Assembly (NCBI GenBank): GCA_030765045.1
Contig: CM060962.1
Span: forward strand, 268,635,846-268,699,845
Origin: Tenodera sinensis
Taxonomy: Eukaryota > Arthropoda > Insecta > Mantodea > Mantidae
Reading direction: 5' to 3'
Length of the DNA: 64,000 bases
Numbering within the stretch: position 1 is the stretch's first letter; the number at the start of each line of letters is the position of its first letter. This document shows, piece after piece, positions 1 through 11,170 of the stretch. The notes below the pieces were generated by a model that was not told the origin of the DNA, did no database searches, and worked only from the letters and a program-made list of their open reading frames with translations. The position numbers were made by a program, and so were the translations under genes.

Positions 1-958
1 AAATAGTTTTTAAACTTCTCTTGTATAGTGTAATTCCACTTGTAATGTTATTTTGTCACATTCGTATTACTTCGTCCATGTTGGTATAGTATACTAAAAA
101 TGAAGTTGATAGTGGGCAACCTTGTGGAACACTTGTAATTAGAACTGGCTCTTGCTGGTTTATTTTGATCTGTGTTGCAAAATTCTGGTTGGAAAGTTTA
201 GTAAATTATATTATTAATGAGCAGAAGAAAAAGAACGAAGTCCTAGTCCCAGTGAAACTAAAAATGGAGATACAAGAGAAACAAACCCTGATACTAAAAT
301 GCACATTGCAAATGAACAATTAGTGGAAAGTGTTATGCAAGTGGTGCAAAGTGCAGTATTCTGGAGAAATTTCATTATTTGTGTGTAGTTTGTACGAGAA
401 CACGAACTGTTTGGCATCACCATCAGGTAAGTTGCATTAACATTCACAACAAACACGAGAACTCACGGTTTAAAACAGTGTTTTAAGATAGACGGCATCG
501 CAAATGATTATAAAGCCATTCTTTATATATAGCATAAATTGAGGTCCCATGAAAAAAAAAAATACTGCCGATTATAAATGTCTACCTAATTCATTTGTTA
601 ATGCGGCTCTAAATGATTGTTGACAAGAATGATGACTGAACCACGCTGACCAGATCAGAAATGAGCTCTACTGGCTGGGAGGAGAGCGGAACATCTTTTG
701 TTTCTGTGACAGATTTTTACGGCTTATTGAATGGTTGTGTTTATAACCTCTGTTTTTTCTGTGGCAGATTATTGTCGCATTTTTGCGAGTGCTTTTTTGA
801 AGTTCGTGGCATTCTGTGCCATACATTTCTCCCTCAGAAACTTTATCCAATCAGTTTTTTGTTTCAATACCGGAACGAGAGAGTAATACTATTTTCCGAT
901 AAAGCAAGAAGTGACTTAAAAAAATTCAAATCCATGTTGACACCTTAATCATTTGACA
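1..958. other. unannotated A+T-rich DNA
   Basis: No gene, RNA or repeat that I can name. Short open frames on both strands (for example 661-948 plus) have no recognisable motif and look like chance. The stretch ends at the TA dinucleotide used by the pogo-like element that follows. Confidence 0.5.
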
Positions 959-1121
959 TAAGTAAAACCGCGTTTATCAGATTATCAGAACTAACTGGGA
1001 CGAAAGATAACCCAGAAGGTCGAAAATCCGGATTACCCGGGTTATGTAGGTAATAAACAAAACAAACCACGTTCTCGCTGAGCAATGTGCCACGTGAATA
1101 GTGCGTCATATGTTTCATCCG

Positions 1122-1177
1122 CCCCCCCCCCCCCTCCCTTCTTCTGCCTTCCAAACTGTCTTTAAATATCATTTTAC

Positions 1178-1206
<29 letters not shown>
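1122..1206. repeat. C13 run and A29 homopolymer
   Basis: A run of 13 C (1122-1134) and a run of 29 A (1178-1206) inside the pogo-like element. The A run abuts the surviving transposase codons. Confidence 0.9.
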
Positions 1207-1208
<2 letters not shown>

Positions 1209-1210
<2 letters not shown>

Positions 1211-1286
1211 CAATATGTTTTCTTTGCTTCTTCCAGTCGGACACTGTTGAAGTCCCAACTGCCAATTCAGCAGCTATTTTCTTCAA
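1209..1286 (-). pseudogene. pogo/CENP-B-type transposase HTH fragment
   Basis: Minus-strand reading gives KKIAAELAVGTSTVSDWKKQ followed by RKHIED, the pattern of the first helix-turn-helix of CENP-B/pogo/Tigger transposases (K-I-A..., G-x-S-T-V-S-D, K-x-x-x-x-I). An in-frame stop lies just upstream and there is no credible ATG. The reading runs straight into a homopolymer (A run 1178-1206 on the plus strand, read as poly-Phe). The fragment encodes only a DNA-binding piece and is clearly dead. It lies inside the 961-1818 element. Confidence 0.65.
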
Positions 1287-1820
1287 TATTTCTCTTTAAT
1301 CAAATCGATTAATAGCACCCAACCTTTTATCCACCGAAACCACGACATTCTTTCGCTTTGATATCATTTTAAACTTGTACATTGAATTACACTCCCAAAC
1401 ACTTCGATAAGGCACAAAAACAATCCGGTTGAAACACACACAATAAACATAATGACATATGCCGTTTCAAAACAGTAGGAAAACTGGGGAGATTGAGGGA
1501 GGTAATGGGATCAAAGTCAACGCTTTCATCTGGTGCTATTTATAACTGGTGAGACATACCGCGTCAGCACCGTGTTACATAACTAAATCTTTCTTAAACT
1601 CAATAGGTAGCATTTTACAGTACACTGCAGTACGTATTATCATAATTTATTGTACAATTTATGCAGGAACCGTACATTGAATCAAACTAAAAAGCGAATA
1701 TTTGGCTTACATACTTATAGTTACGTTCTTACTGTCTTAGTTAAATTTATTATCTAAGGTGAACATTAAATTTAAAGAAATATCTACAAATCTGATCCGG
1801 ATAAACGAGGTTTTACTGTA

Positions 1821-2319
1821 ATAGTAACCACCAGAATGCAGTGCTAGTGTTCTTGAGAAGAGAGGAGCCGCCACTGCTTTAACTGCTGAACTGGATGTAA
1901 AAATACGGCAAAGGAAAATGTAGAACGACTGGGGAAGAAATGCACATGATAATGGCCTGAAGAAAAGTTAAAAGTTAGGAGAAGAGCATTTTCCGAGATT
2001 TTGGTTGAAATTAGGGGTCATATTGTCGTCTGCTCCGGAACTAGACTTCCTTTAATGTTATGCTATGTAAGCGGCCGCTAGATTCCCTACTCTGAAAGAG
2101 TGTTTCACATTTTTCATAGCTCACATACCGTATCGTCTCGAGTGTGCGCTGTTTTCCCAACTCATTGGTTCCACGACACACGTGCAGTTGACTTTTAGTG
2201 ATATTCCACACAAAACCCTCATAAATATAACCTTTTCTTGTGCAACAAGCTTTTTTGCATATTCAGAGCGTATTTGGCTACACAAAACATTGTGGTACTC
2301 TTTGTCAGTTCGAAATATG
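1821..2319. other. unannotated DNA
   Basis: Nothing recognisable; short open frames only. Confidence 0.4.
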
Positions 2320-2445
2320 AAACCTACACGAAAAATCTGATGTTTCATTCTCACGACTTTCTCTACTCATTCTTCAACAGATTATTCTTTAAAAACATAT
2401 TCCTTTATCTACTTCAAGATCGAGATAAGCATTGCTAAATGATTT
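2320..2445 (+). mobile_element. family A 5'-end fragment
   Basis: Carries the family A 5' signature: ctgatg-ttTCATTCtCACGACTTTC, then TCTACTC, an ATTATTC...ATATTCCT block and ATCTACTTC...GAGATAAGCATT. The same order is seen at 5805, 17545, 24562 and 36290. The copy stops where the satellite array begins. A further piece of the same element (GCACATATAGATTTCCTTG) reappears beyond the array at 4560, so the satellite appears to interrupt one family A copy. Confidence 0.7.
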
Positions 2446-2589
2446 TATTTCATACTAAACATATTACTTAACACACTTAAACAAATATTTAATTAAAATG
2501 CAGGATATCTACTATAGGGAATAAAACGTAAATTAAATAAATAAAAACGCCGGAAAGACATTATACAAAAGCACTGTTAAACAACCACA

Positions 2590-4455
2590 GGAAGAAAAGC
2601 GAGTAGAGAAAACCGTGTGAATGTAATATGTTGCATTTCTATTACGATAATATAGAAAAGTGTATGGATTGTTTGTAAAAGAGTGAGAAGAGAAATACAT
2701 GTGAATGTGTTACGTAAAAGAAAAGTGAACACAGGAACTCGTGTGAATGTAATAGGTTTCATTTCTGTTTCAAACCTGTAGAACATTACATAAATTGTGT
2801 GTAAAAGTGGGAGTAGAGAAAGAAATGTGTCATAAAAGAAAAGTGAGTATAGGAAGCTGCGAATGAAATACGTTGCATTTGTATTTCAGTCATAGAAAAT
2901 TGTATGAATTGTTTTTGAAGGCCAAGTAGAGAAGGGCATGTGAATATGTTACATAAAAGAAAAGCGAGCAGAGAAAACTACGTGAATATAATACGTTGCA
3001 CTTCTGTTTCGACAATATAGAAAAGTGTATGAATTGTTTGTAGAAGAGTGAGAATAGAAATACAGGTGAATGTGTTACGTAAAAGAAAAGTGGGATAAGA
3101 AAACCATGTGAATGTAATACGTTGCATTTGTATTTTCATCGTATATGAAGTTGTATGAATTGTATGTTAACGAGTAGAGAGGAACATGTGAATGTGTTAC
3201 ATAAAATAAGAGTGGAAAAAAGCGTGTGAATGTAATACGATGCATTTCTGTTTCAAACATATAGAACATTATATGTATTGTTTGTAGTGGGAGTAGAGAA
3301 AGAAATGTAATTGTACTTCGTAATACACAAGTGAGTAGAGAAAACCGTGTGAATGTAATACGATGCATTTCTGTTTCAAACATATAGAACACTATATGTA
3401 TTATTTGTAGTGGGAGTAGAGAAAGAAATGTAATTGTACTTCGTAAATAAATTGTGTGCAGAAGTGGGAATAGAGAAAGACGTGTTTTGTAAAAGAAAAG
3501 CGTGGAAAGAAAATCGTGTGAATGAAAAGAGTAGAGGAAGAATAGAGAAGAAAAGTGAGTAGAGGAAGCTGTGAATGTAATACGTTGCATTTCTATTTCA
3601 GTAACAGAAAATTGTGCGGATTGTCTTCGAAGGGCAAGTGGAGAAGGATATGTGAATGTGTTACGTTAAAGAAAAGCGAGTAGAGATAACAATGTGAATG
3701 TAATGCCTTGTATTTCTATTTTAACAATATAGAAAAGTGTATGAATTGTTTGTAGAAGATAAGAGAAATACGTGTGAATAATTGTCACGTAATAGGAAAG
3801 TGAGTTAAGAAAACCATGTGAATGTAATGCGTTGCATTTCTATTTTGACAACATAGAAAAGTGTATGAATTGTTTGCAGAAAATAAGAGAAATACGTGTG
3901 AATAATTGTCACGTAATAGGAAAGTGAGTTAAGAAAACCATGTGAATGTAATGCGTTGCATTTCTATTTTGACAATATAGAAAAGTGTATGTATTTTTTG
4001 TAGAAGATAAGAGAAATACGTGTGAATAATTGTCACGCAATAGGAAAGTGAGTTAAGAAAACCATGTGAATGTAATACGTTGCATTTCTATTTTAACAAT
4101 ATAGAAAAGTGTATGAATTGTTTGCAGAGGATAAGAGAAATACGTGTGAGTGTGTTACGCAATAGGAAAGTGAGTTAAGAAAACTATGTGAATGTAATAG
4201 GCTGCATTTATATTTCAATCGCATGGAAAATTACATGAACTGTATTTTGAAGGGTGAGAAGAAAAGAACATGTGTATGTGTTACATAAAAGAAGAGTGAA
4301 GAAATTCGTGTGAATGTGGTACGATGCATTTTATTTCAAACATGTAGAAAATTATAAGTATATATTGTGTGTATAAGTGGAAGTAGAGAAGAAATATGGT
4401 TGTATTTCGTAAAAGAAAAGTGAGTAGCGAAAACTGTGAATGTAATACGTTGCAT
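2590..4455 (+). repeat. ~122-bp tandem satellite, about 15 units
   Basis: Diverged tandem repeat anchored by GTGTGAATGTAATACGTTGC, at about 2620, 2746, 2866, 2987, 3110, 3230, 3353, 3577, 3698, 3821, 3943, 4068, 4190, 4315 and 4436. Spacings are 118-126 bp; the 3353-3577 gap holds a degenerate double unit. Each unit has two related half-motifs, GTGTGAATGTGTTACG and GTGTGAATGTAATACG, each next to GAGTAGAGAAA or a variant, so the unit itself arose by an older duplication. The minus strand shows repeated open codons (ITFTRFSLL pattern), a by-product of the repeat and not a gene. Confidence 0.93.
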
Positions 4456-4544
4456 AGTAAAGTAGCATAAGGCCTTCTTTATGAACAAAAATTAGATCTG
4501 CCAGTTTTCATCGCATTCGTATAGATGGCATAGCAATCCATAAG

Positions 4545-4625
4545 GGATAAACAAACATTCATTTTTGCACATATAGATTTCCTTGCAAGTGCAATGGGCA
4601 TAGGGTAATAAATATTGCATAACTA
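4545..4625 (+). mobile_element. family A internal fragment
   Basis: Contains ACAAACATTCATTTTTGCAC then ATATAGATTTCCTTGCAAGT and GCAATGGGCATAGGG, matching the inner 5' block of family A seen at 5925-5960 and 17650-17700. It probably continues the fragment at 2320 across the satellite. Confidence 0.5.
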
Positions 4626-5804
4626 GTAGGGGGAAGAAACGATTTGAAAAGTACAAGTGTTTTACGCCGTAACCAATGACAAGGACTACCTCTCCACAAA
4701 AAGGTGTTTGTGTATATATGCTACCGGTAACCAGAGTTCAAAATTCTGAGTTTGAATTTTATATATGTACTTAATGTATCAAAGCTATTTAAATAAACGT
4801 AAAATTGATAATGGAATGTACGCGATGAATATGAATCTACATAGATGTGACGTATCAATGGTAAAGATTCTGCAGTATACTAGGGTAAGAAATATAAAAC
4901 TTCCGATTCGAACAGAGCCTTCCCTTGTTAGAACTTTCAGCACATTACCACTCTACAATAAAGTTGAATTACTGCTAGGGTTTGCTCTGCTGATGAACCT
5001 GTACGTTGTACCATTTTATCAGAGTCCACGAGGTATCTGGAACATGGTGTTGGAAACTGTATTACGAAAATGTAATTTTTTACTTAAAGAGTCAGTTAGG
5101 CGATACTCGAGTTGATTTATAAGCATTGTTTTCTTTCAAGGGAGTGAACCTCACTGCTGAGAGAGAAAAATTCATAATAAAAAATGGAGATAATGTGAAA
5201 GTAGCCAAGAGATACACCATAAATTAAATGGTTGGAGTTCGGCGCGGAGCAGATATAGATCACGTGTGGGGCATAAATCATTTTGTGACGTGGCCCGTGT
5301 TTTGAAATGAAAAGAGTCGGTGGCGGCAGCAGCGGAGGTGCATCGCCATTTGTCTTCCTGATCCGCGAATATACATTCTCATTAATGAAAATGTTATCCG
5401 GTGTGTTCCGTGCTCCTGGTTGGTATCTTAGCAACAGCATCACTCATTGGGATTAAGGCAAGTGTTTGTGGAAGGTTTTTCCACACAAGTCTGCAAACTC
5501 TTTCTTTGCACGTACTCCCTCCATCCACTCCAAGTTCTGTTGTGTCTGTCTAAGTTTCCCAGCACTTCGTTTGCTACAGTAAGACGTTTCAAATGCCTTT
5601 AAATAAACAGTACCTGTGTTATTACTTACAAGGGCTGTGCTGCAAACACGTAACATTTGAAGCAGCAACTGGTGAAACTTCACTCTGACTCCAGAAATAC
5701 ATTTTAGATAAAGTATTTTAATTATTACAATTATAGAAATACTTAATACATAGGTCGTTAACTGTACATGCATATTAAAATATAAGATAAAACTGACAAA
5801 AAGA
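4626..5804. other. unannotated DNA with one 116-codon open frame
   Basis: No recognised element. A plus-strand open frame at 4765-5115 (116 codons from ATG) has ordinary-looking composition but no domain, signal or repeat that I know. It could be chance in this A+T-rich sequence or an unrecognised exon; I do not assign a function. Confidence 0.3.
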
Positions 5805-6010
5805 AGGAAGAAATATATGTGTTGCAGTCACATGACTTTCTCTACACGCTACTCAACAAATTATACCAACGAAAGCTTATTCTTCAATCTGCTTCATGTT
5901 AATCGAGGCAAAGATTTGTAGATTTTTTTTCATACGTATTCCCTTGTAGGTACAATGAGAATAGGAGAATTCAGTAGACTTAAGCGATAATCAAATCTTG
6001 TAAGGCGACC
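5805..6010 (+). mobile_element. family A 5' fragment
   Basis: Begins gtgttgcagtCACATGACTTTCTCTAC, continues with TTCATGTTAATCGAGGC and CCCTTGTAGGTACAATGAGA, and ends after the AAGCGATAATCAAATCTTG block. The 3' three quarters are missing. Confidence 0.75.
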
Positions 6011-6745
6011 AGGTACCTGCTACTCCACGATGATAAAATGCAAAGTTCTGCTATGCTTAGCTCACAACCGATCCAACCTAAGGAGATAAAATTTGCCTAA
6101 TTATTTTCCATATTTTTTAGTTTCTATTAATTATAAATAAGTTGCTATTATCCATTTGAGTTATTTTTCCCTATCTTTTTTCCAAAACTTAAAAAGAAAA
6201 ACGAATTCAATAAGTTGCGTCATGAAATATACATCTTTTTCATTAAAATAAGAAGGAACTATAATGCACAACTAGGCAGATTGTCAGAGGCCAGACTCCT
6301 GCGTTTGTCAGTTAGAATATGTTTGTACTGCGAAAAGCTTCTTTCGACGTCGCATGAGGTTAATGGACCGTACGTGAAAAGATTTACATTGTTATTTTAG
6401 TGTGTTTTCGCCAAACTGTTCAACATTGCATAGCCATTATTTCTTTGCATTATACCATAGAATTTGTCTTTTACCGTATCGGGACGGGGCCCTTGGGGTA
6501 CCTTAATTGTTTTCTATAATTTCTGGATTAATTTAATCCCTGGACAGTCGTAGACCAGACGGTTGCAGTTGAGTTAATTAATCATTTCAAATCCTGATTG
6601 AATTGTGACCGATTATTTGAATTCGATTGGTTGTTGTTTGAATTGGGTTGCATTTTAAAATAGTACTTCTTAGTTCGTAATAATTTGAAATTACACGCGG
6701 TAGATTCTCCCTTCTCGAAGAAATATATCGAGTCCTGATTCTTTC
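6011..6745. other. unannotated DNA
   Basis: Nothing I can support. Confidence 0.4.
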
Positions 6746-7070
6746 CCTGATTACCCTCCCGTCATGTAGGACTTACACCCCCTAGGACTTACAAGCCTAT
6801 GCCTAGGGTCAGATGCCTGTCGGGGAGCAGAGGGACCTCTGGACAAGACATAGTGAAGATCTGGAAGCGGGAGGTCAGTCCAGCACCAAGTATGAGAGTG
6901 AGGAAGAGGATGATATGAAATGCAGGCGAAATGGATGATTGGAAAGGTGATAATGGAGCAATTGGTGGAATGAGTGGCGGGGGAAACCGGAGAACCCGGA
7001 GAAAACCCACACAGACGCCGCTTCGTCCACCACGAATACCACATGCGTGACCTAAATCAGGTACTATTGC
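6746..7070 (-). mobile_element. tRNA-derived SINE S1, 5'-truncated, minus strand
   Basis: On the minus strand it reads GCATGTGGTATTCGTGGTGG, ACGAAGCGGCG, then a pyrimidine-rich core GGGTTTTCTCCGGGTTCTCC-GGTTTCCCCCGCC and CTCATTCCACC. The same blocks in the same order are in the plus-strand copy at 12951-13240. That copy also keeps a B-box (GGTTCGATCCC) upstream, which this copy has lost. The remainder (7000 back to 6750) is a pyrimidine-rich body. No target duplication could be defined. Confidence 0.75.
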
Positions 7071-7679
7071 ACTTCGTGAGCGAATTGCTTGACACGTGCA
7101 ATTCTTCAGTACCATGGCTGAACAGACTCGGAATGGTGGAATTCCGATGCACGGAACTGTACGATGAGAGGAGGGGGTGAGACGTACGTCACACTCTATG
7201 CCGTTCGCACAGTCAACTGCAAGCGCCGTATTAGGTCCGCACTCCCGCTGTCTAGTAATGAGATTCGAATGCAACAGGAAAGGAAAAATGGAAACAGTTG
7301 AAATGAGATTTCTGAGACGAGCTGCCGGCCATTGTTTGCGTGATTCATATTACAATGTATATTTACTGAATTATATGTTCGGTGTTTTATCTCGTAACTC
7401 CCACTGGGTGGTCCTTAAATATGGCAATAAGATACTATGGAGGCGGTGTAAATATTAGTTTATTTGGATTAGCGAATGGCAGATGGAATAATAAATTTTT
7501 TAAGAATAGTTTTGTTGAACAGTAAAGAAAGCCAGTGAGTAGAACACTTAAAATCTTTATTATTTTTTATGAGTAAATTTGACCTAACATTAACGCAATT
7601 TAAGGGCTACCTGTATGTCAGAAATCAGGCTTTAACTGTGAGAGCTGGACTGGACAAATTGTTGGAATGTTTGAACATT
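7071..7679. other. unannotated DNA
   Basis: Two chance-like open frames and no recognised element. Confidence 0.35.
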
Positions 7680-7681
7680 TA

Positions 7682-7779
<98 letters not shown>

Positions 7780-7904
7780 GTTATTATTATTATGATCATC
7801 ATCATCATCATCATTATTATTATTATCATCATTATTATCATTATTATTATCATCAAGATGATGATGATGATGATGATTATTATTATTATTATTACTAATT
7901 ATTA

Positions 7905-7964
<60 letters not shown>

Positions 7965-7966
7965 TA
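7680..7966. repeat. compound ATT / ATC / GAT microsatellite
   Basis: About 110 bp of ATT, then ATC blocks, then an AAG junction followed by (ATG)n and another ~80 bp of ATT. The ATC block (about 7795-7853) and the GAT block (7856-7877) are complementary, so the middle can fold into a hairpin. Confidence 0.97.
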
Positions 7967-8619
7967 TGTATTTATTTTTATAAGCTGCCGACATTCTCTT
8001 TCGAAAACATGTTAGTCTGTATATAAAACAGAAAGAAGTAGCTAAGGGGCAAATTCCGCTCCGTATATGAGACGCCGTGCAGTGGTTTTGGCATTATTAG
8101 CACTGCTAACAATAATACCAAATTTCATATAATTGCAAACCGTGCGTGCACTTGGGCGCATTAGAAAACAATCTGAGAGGATGTGAGCAGTTAAAGCGCT
8201 TAACACTAGCCACTTAGCCAGCAAATTAGCCGCCATTACTGGAGGTGCTATCGTTCGAAAGCCCACCCACAAAGAGGCTTTATGAGTTGCAAAGAATGAA
8301 CTGTGTGGTATTTTTAACGGCGGTGCCTTTAAATAGCTGCTATTTTGTGCTTTTAATGGTACCCGACTCTGGGGTGGATGATTATGGGTCTTGGTAAGAT
8401 GGGGCATAAACTGCGCTGCTTAACAACAGTCCATTCCGCAGAAAATCAAACATACCTTTAAAAGTAGACCTTCCAAGTGTTCAAGCTTGTTCGAGATGCT
8501 AGAACTGGATTGCTTATAGATCCTAGTATAGCCACGTTTGAGATGTCGCCAATTTCACACTGAAATTACTAAATTCTACAGTATTTACTTTGTCCAATGC
8601 GTATTTACTGTAAGAATTG
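7967..8619. other. unannotated DNA
   Basis: Includes a 121-codon minus-strand open frame (8042-8407) with no recognisable features. Nothing else seen. Confidence 0.35.
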
Positions 8620-9215
8620 TGTTTTACTCAAAAATTCGATGTTGAGATATCAACGGAAGTATGTTTTGAGCCCCCCTGAACCCCAAAAAGTCATTTTAGA
8701 AAAACGTCCGTGAACGTGTGTGTGCGTATTTGTGTTTGTGAATAGAATAACTCAAACTGAAACTCCCGTAAATACCAAACTTTGTACTTAGAATCCGTAT
8801 CTTCCAAAAATGCGACACGAAGGTTTTAAAGAAAATCTCGCACCCTAAACCACCCTTTACGTGGGACACACGTTTAGGATACTTACAAAAGATAAAATAT
8901 ATATCTGATATTTTCTGGGAATAGTACGTGAAGTCCTCTTCGTTATGAATGATTTGTATAATTGGTTAACTGTAAGAGCTACACAGAATCTTGCTGTAAA
9001 CAATACATTTAGATCTCGTTAAAGCAGACAATTTGTCCCCAAATAAAAATGGTAGTGGCGTTAAACGTTTCCGAGATATTCTTTGTTAATGGTTTGAATT
9101 TTCAACTACTTATTTTCTAACGTAGCGACCAGCTCCTAAAAGATTTGAGTATCGTTCAGCCTATTATATTCTTCTGTTCCCATTCTGTCTACAAGGAAAT
9201 TTATACTTAAAACAC
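8620..9215 (-). mobile_element. family A copy, minus strand
   Basis: Read on the minus strand it gives, in family order: AAATCTTTTAGGAGCTGGTC, ...CATTTTTATTTGGGGACAAA..., GATCTAAATG..., the AAAGGGTGGTTTAGGGTG block, CTTCGTGTCGCATTTTTGG, a GTTTGAGTTATTC motif and the 3' block TTTTTGGGGTTCAGGGGGGC. The CA microsatellite is short here (ACACACACGTTCACGG). The extreme 5' and 3' ends are absent. Confidence 0.75.
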
Positions 9216-9572
9216 ATGCAAATGTGTGCCCTATTAACATAAAGTAAATCTAAGGGTAAGGTTTTGTAATAATAGTTCTAAAATGGCTAAGAAAAGTTAT
9301 TGAGAAGTCAATGATTGCAAGAAATACAATTTTTATCCAAATGTTTTGAACATCGTGTTACGGTAGGCTGCCACACAATAATTATAAAAGTGTTTTAAAT
9401 TTCATGCAAATGTAGATATTTAATAGCTGTTGACAAAAACATGTTACTATAGTACTAATTAATCAGGTGTTGTACACGATGTACAAATCACAATTTTGAA
9501 AAACTAATACTACTACCACATTTAAATATCATACTACACAAAACAGGCATATAGAAATATTTTACTGTTATG

Positions 9573-9609
<37 letters not shown>

Positions 9610-10985
9610 CAGATAAGTTGCATAAAAATTGGAATATAACTCAATAGTTTATTCTCAGTGGTCGAATTATTTATCTTCAGCAATTTGAAATATAACCAAA
9701 ACCATATTGCACGTTTTAAGATTATTCTCTGAGTTTCTGCTCAAAGTTTGAACAAGGTTGGTAATAAACTGTATCTTATGGAATATTTTTAATCACCAAA
9801 ATGTAAGAAAAATGAAAGCTGAGTAAAAGGCATAGGAAGTAAATACACGTCAATAGGCCTTGTGCTCATGAGCATTTAAAGTCACATGCTTTCTCTGAGA
9901 GCTAAACCATTTTTTGGGGTATACAAACTAAGTTTTGAATTTTTGGAATATTATGGTCAAATGTTAGCCTTGTGAATCCGTAACAGAGAATCCTCCTATC
10001 TTGAATATATTTGTAATTCAATTCGCGAACTGTTTACACTAAACCAGTAGCCTCCTATCGGTTGTTTGCCCCTAAAGTCAAAGGATTCAATGGCATGTAA
10101 GTTATGGTGCATGGTTGGAACCTGTTGGTCACACGTGCCGCTGCCAATCATTCATTAAAGGTTTTCTATCACTACAAACTCAGCCTCCTCCCCCTTCCGT
10201 ATTCGCATACAGACCTGTACCGTTTAATTAATATCTAATATATATCTCAGGTTTTGCCATTCAGCATTTCTTATAGCGACTGTTATTCTTCCCGATCAAT
10301 TTCGATTTAGCTTTTCCTTCGTCAACTCTATGTAACCGTTGATTTCATTCTGTGCATTCTGCTTTATATTGGCCATTCAAATGCCCCCAGTTTTATTTTT
10401 CACTTCACCACAACATACACGTTGCCGCGCTATACAGTGCCACACTCCAAAGAAAACACATCACTAATCTCTTTCAACCTTCTTGAAAGGTCCATAACAG
10501 ATGTTTGCCTATTGACTGCTTCCTCGGCTTTTTCTGTTTTCTCTTTGCCTTCCCTCCATGATCCTGTTCTGTGTTCGAGATAAAATGCTTTCGGAACAGG
10601 TGTTCTAAGGGTAGAATTTCTCAAGATACCAACCGCTGTAAAATTTATCCAATCAAAAGGTGCGATGTTGCATCACACTTGCCAGTAAGCTGCCTTTATC
10701 AACCATGACTACAGTTTGTCTGAAGCATGTTTGTGACATGTTTTAATGTGGTTGCCATGTCAACTTCCCCTCCGCTATTGCGCTAGCCCAGGAATGTCAT
10801 TTTGTGACACTCGGTGTCTTTCTTCCTTCTCCCTCCAACTTCGTGTGCTAGGGATGGTCGGACTTCACGGCGACACAGTGCTAATAGAGCAGGAGCTCCT
10901 TGGACAGAAGGTAAACAATGAACAAACCAGGAAGATGGGTTAAACCCCGTATCCCCTCCAATGACACTGTTGGAGACAATAGGGT
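9216..10985. other. unannotated DNA with a T36 run
   Basis: A+T-rich sequence with a T homopolymer at 9574-9609. No gene or element recognised; open frames at 10430-10943 look like chance. Confidence 0.4.
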
Positions 10986-10989
10986 TCGA

Positions 10990-11170
10990 ACAACCTCTTT
11001 CCATTCGCTCACAAGCTGAACCAGTCGGTCTGGGTGGTTCAGTTGTTAGACGCTGGCCTACTGATCCCAAGGTCGTGGGTTCAAATCCGGCTCAGACCAA
11101 TGCTTTTTAAGTGTGCCGCTGAAATGATCCTGGCAATTGACAGCGTCGTTAAACAACAAATTAATTAATT
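10990..11170 (+). mobile_element. tRNA-derived SINE with clear A and B boxes
   Basis: The head GTCTGGGTGGTTCAGTTGTT-AGACGC fits a tRNA A box. After CTGGCCTACTGATCCCAAGG comes the B box GTCGTGGGTTCAAATCC, and the arm is closed by GGCTCAGACC, which pairs with GGTCTGGG at the start. So the whole ~73-nt head (about 11019-11099) folds like a tRNA. A short unrelated body and an A/T-rich tail (AAACAACAAATTAATTAATT) follow. The mismatches and fused tail argue against a functional tRNA gene. No flanking duplication found. Confidence 0.75.

Larger units (their letters stand above)
961..1818 (-). mobile_element. pogo/Tigger-like non-autonomous DNA transposon
   Basis: An 858-bp element flanked by TA on both sides (959-960 and 1819-1820), the target duplication expected for pogo/Tigger elements. 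The left end reads AGTAAAACCGCGTTTATC. The right end, reverse-complemented, reads CAGTAAAACCTCGTTTATCC, so the termini match at nearly every position over about 18 bp; the left end has lost its leading C. A helix-turn-helix fragment of a pogo-type transposase is on the minus strand inside. The DDE catalytic part is missing, so the element is an internally deleted or decayed copy. Family assignment rests on the termini plus the HTH fragment. Confidence 0.72.

Noticed and set aside
3075..3590. 171-codon minus-strand frame with repeated ITFTRFSLL peptide
   Set aside because: It arises from the 122-bp satellite. The period is not a multiple of three and the frame breaks in neighbouring units.
4765..5115. 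Host exon or small gene
   Set aside because: Open for 116 codons, but with no domain, signal peptide or splice context that I can defend; kept only as an unassigned frame.
11019..11099. Functional tRNA gene
   Set aside because: Boxes and arm pairing are good, but the sequence continues into a SINE-like body and tail. I cannot establish a canonical anticodon loop and 3' trailer.
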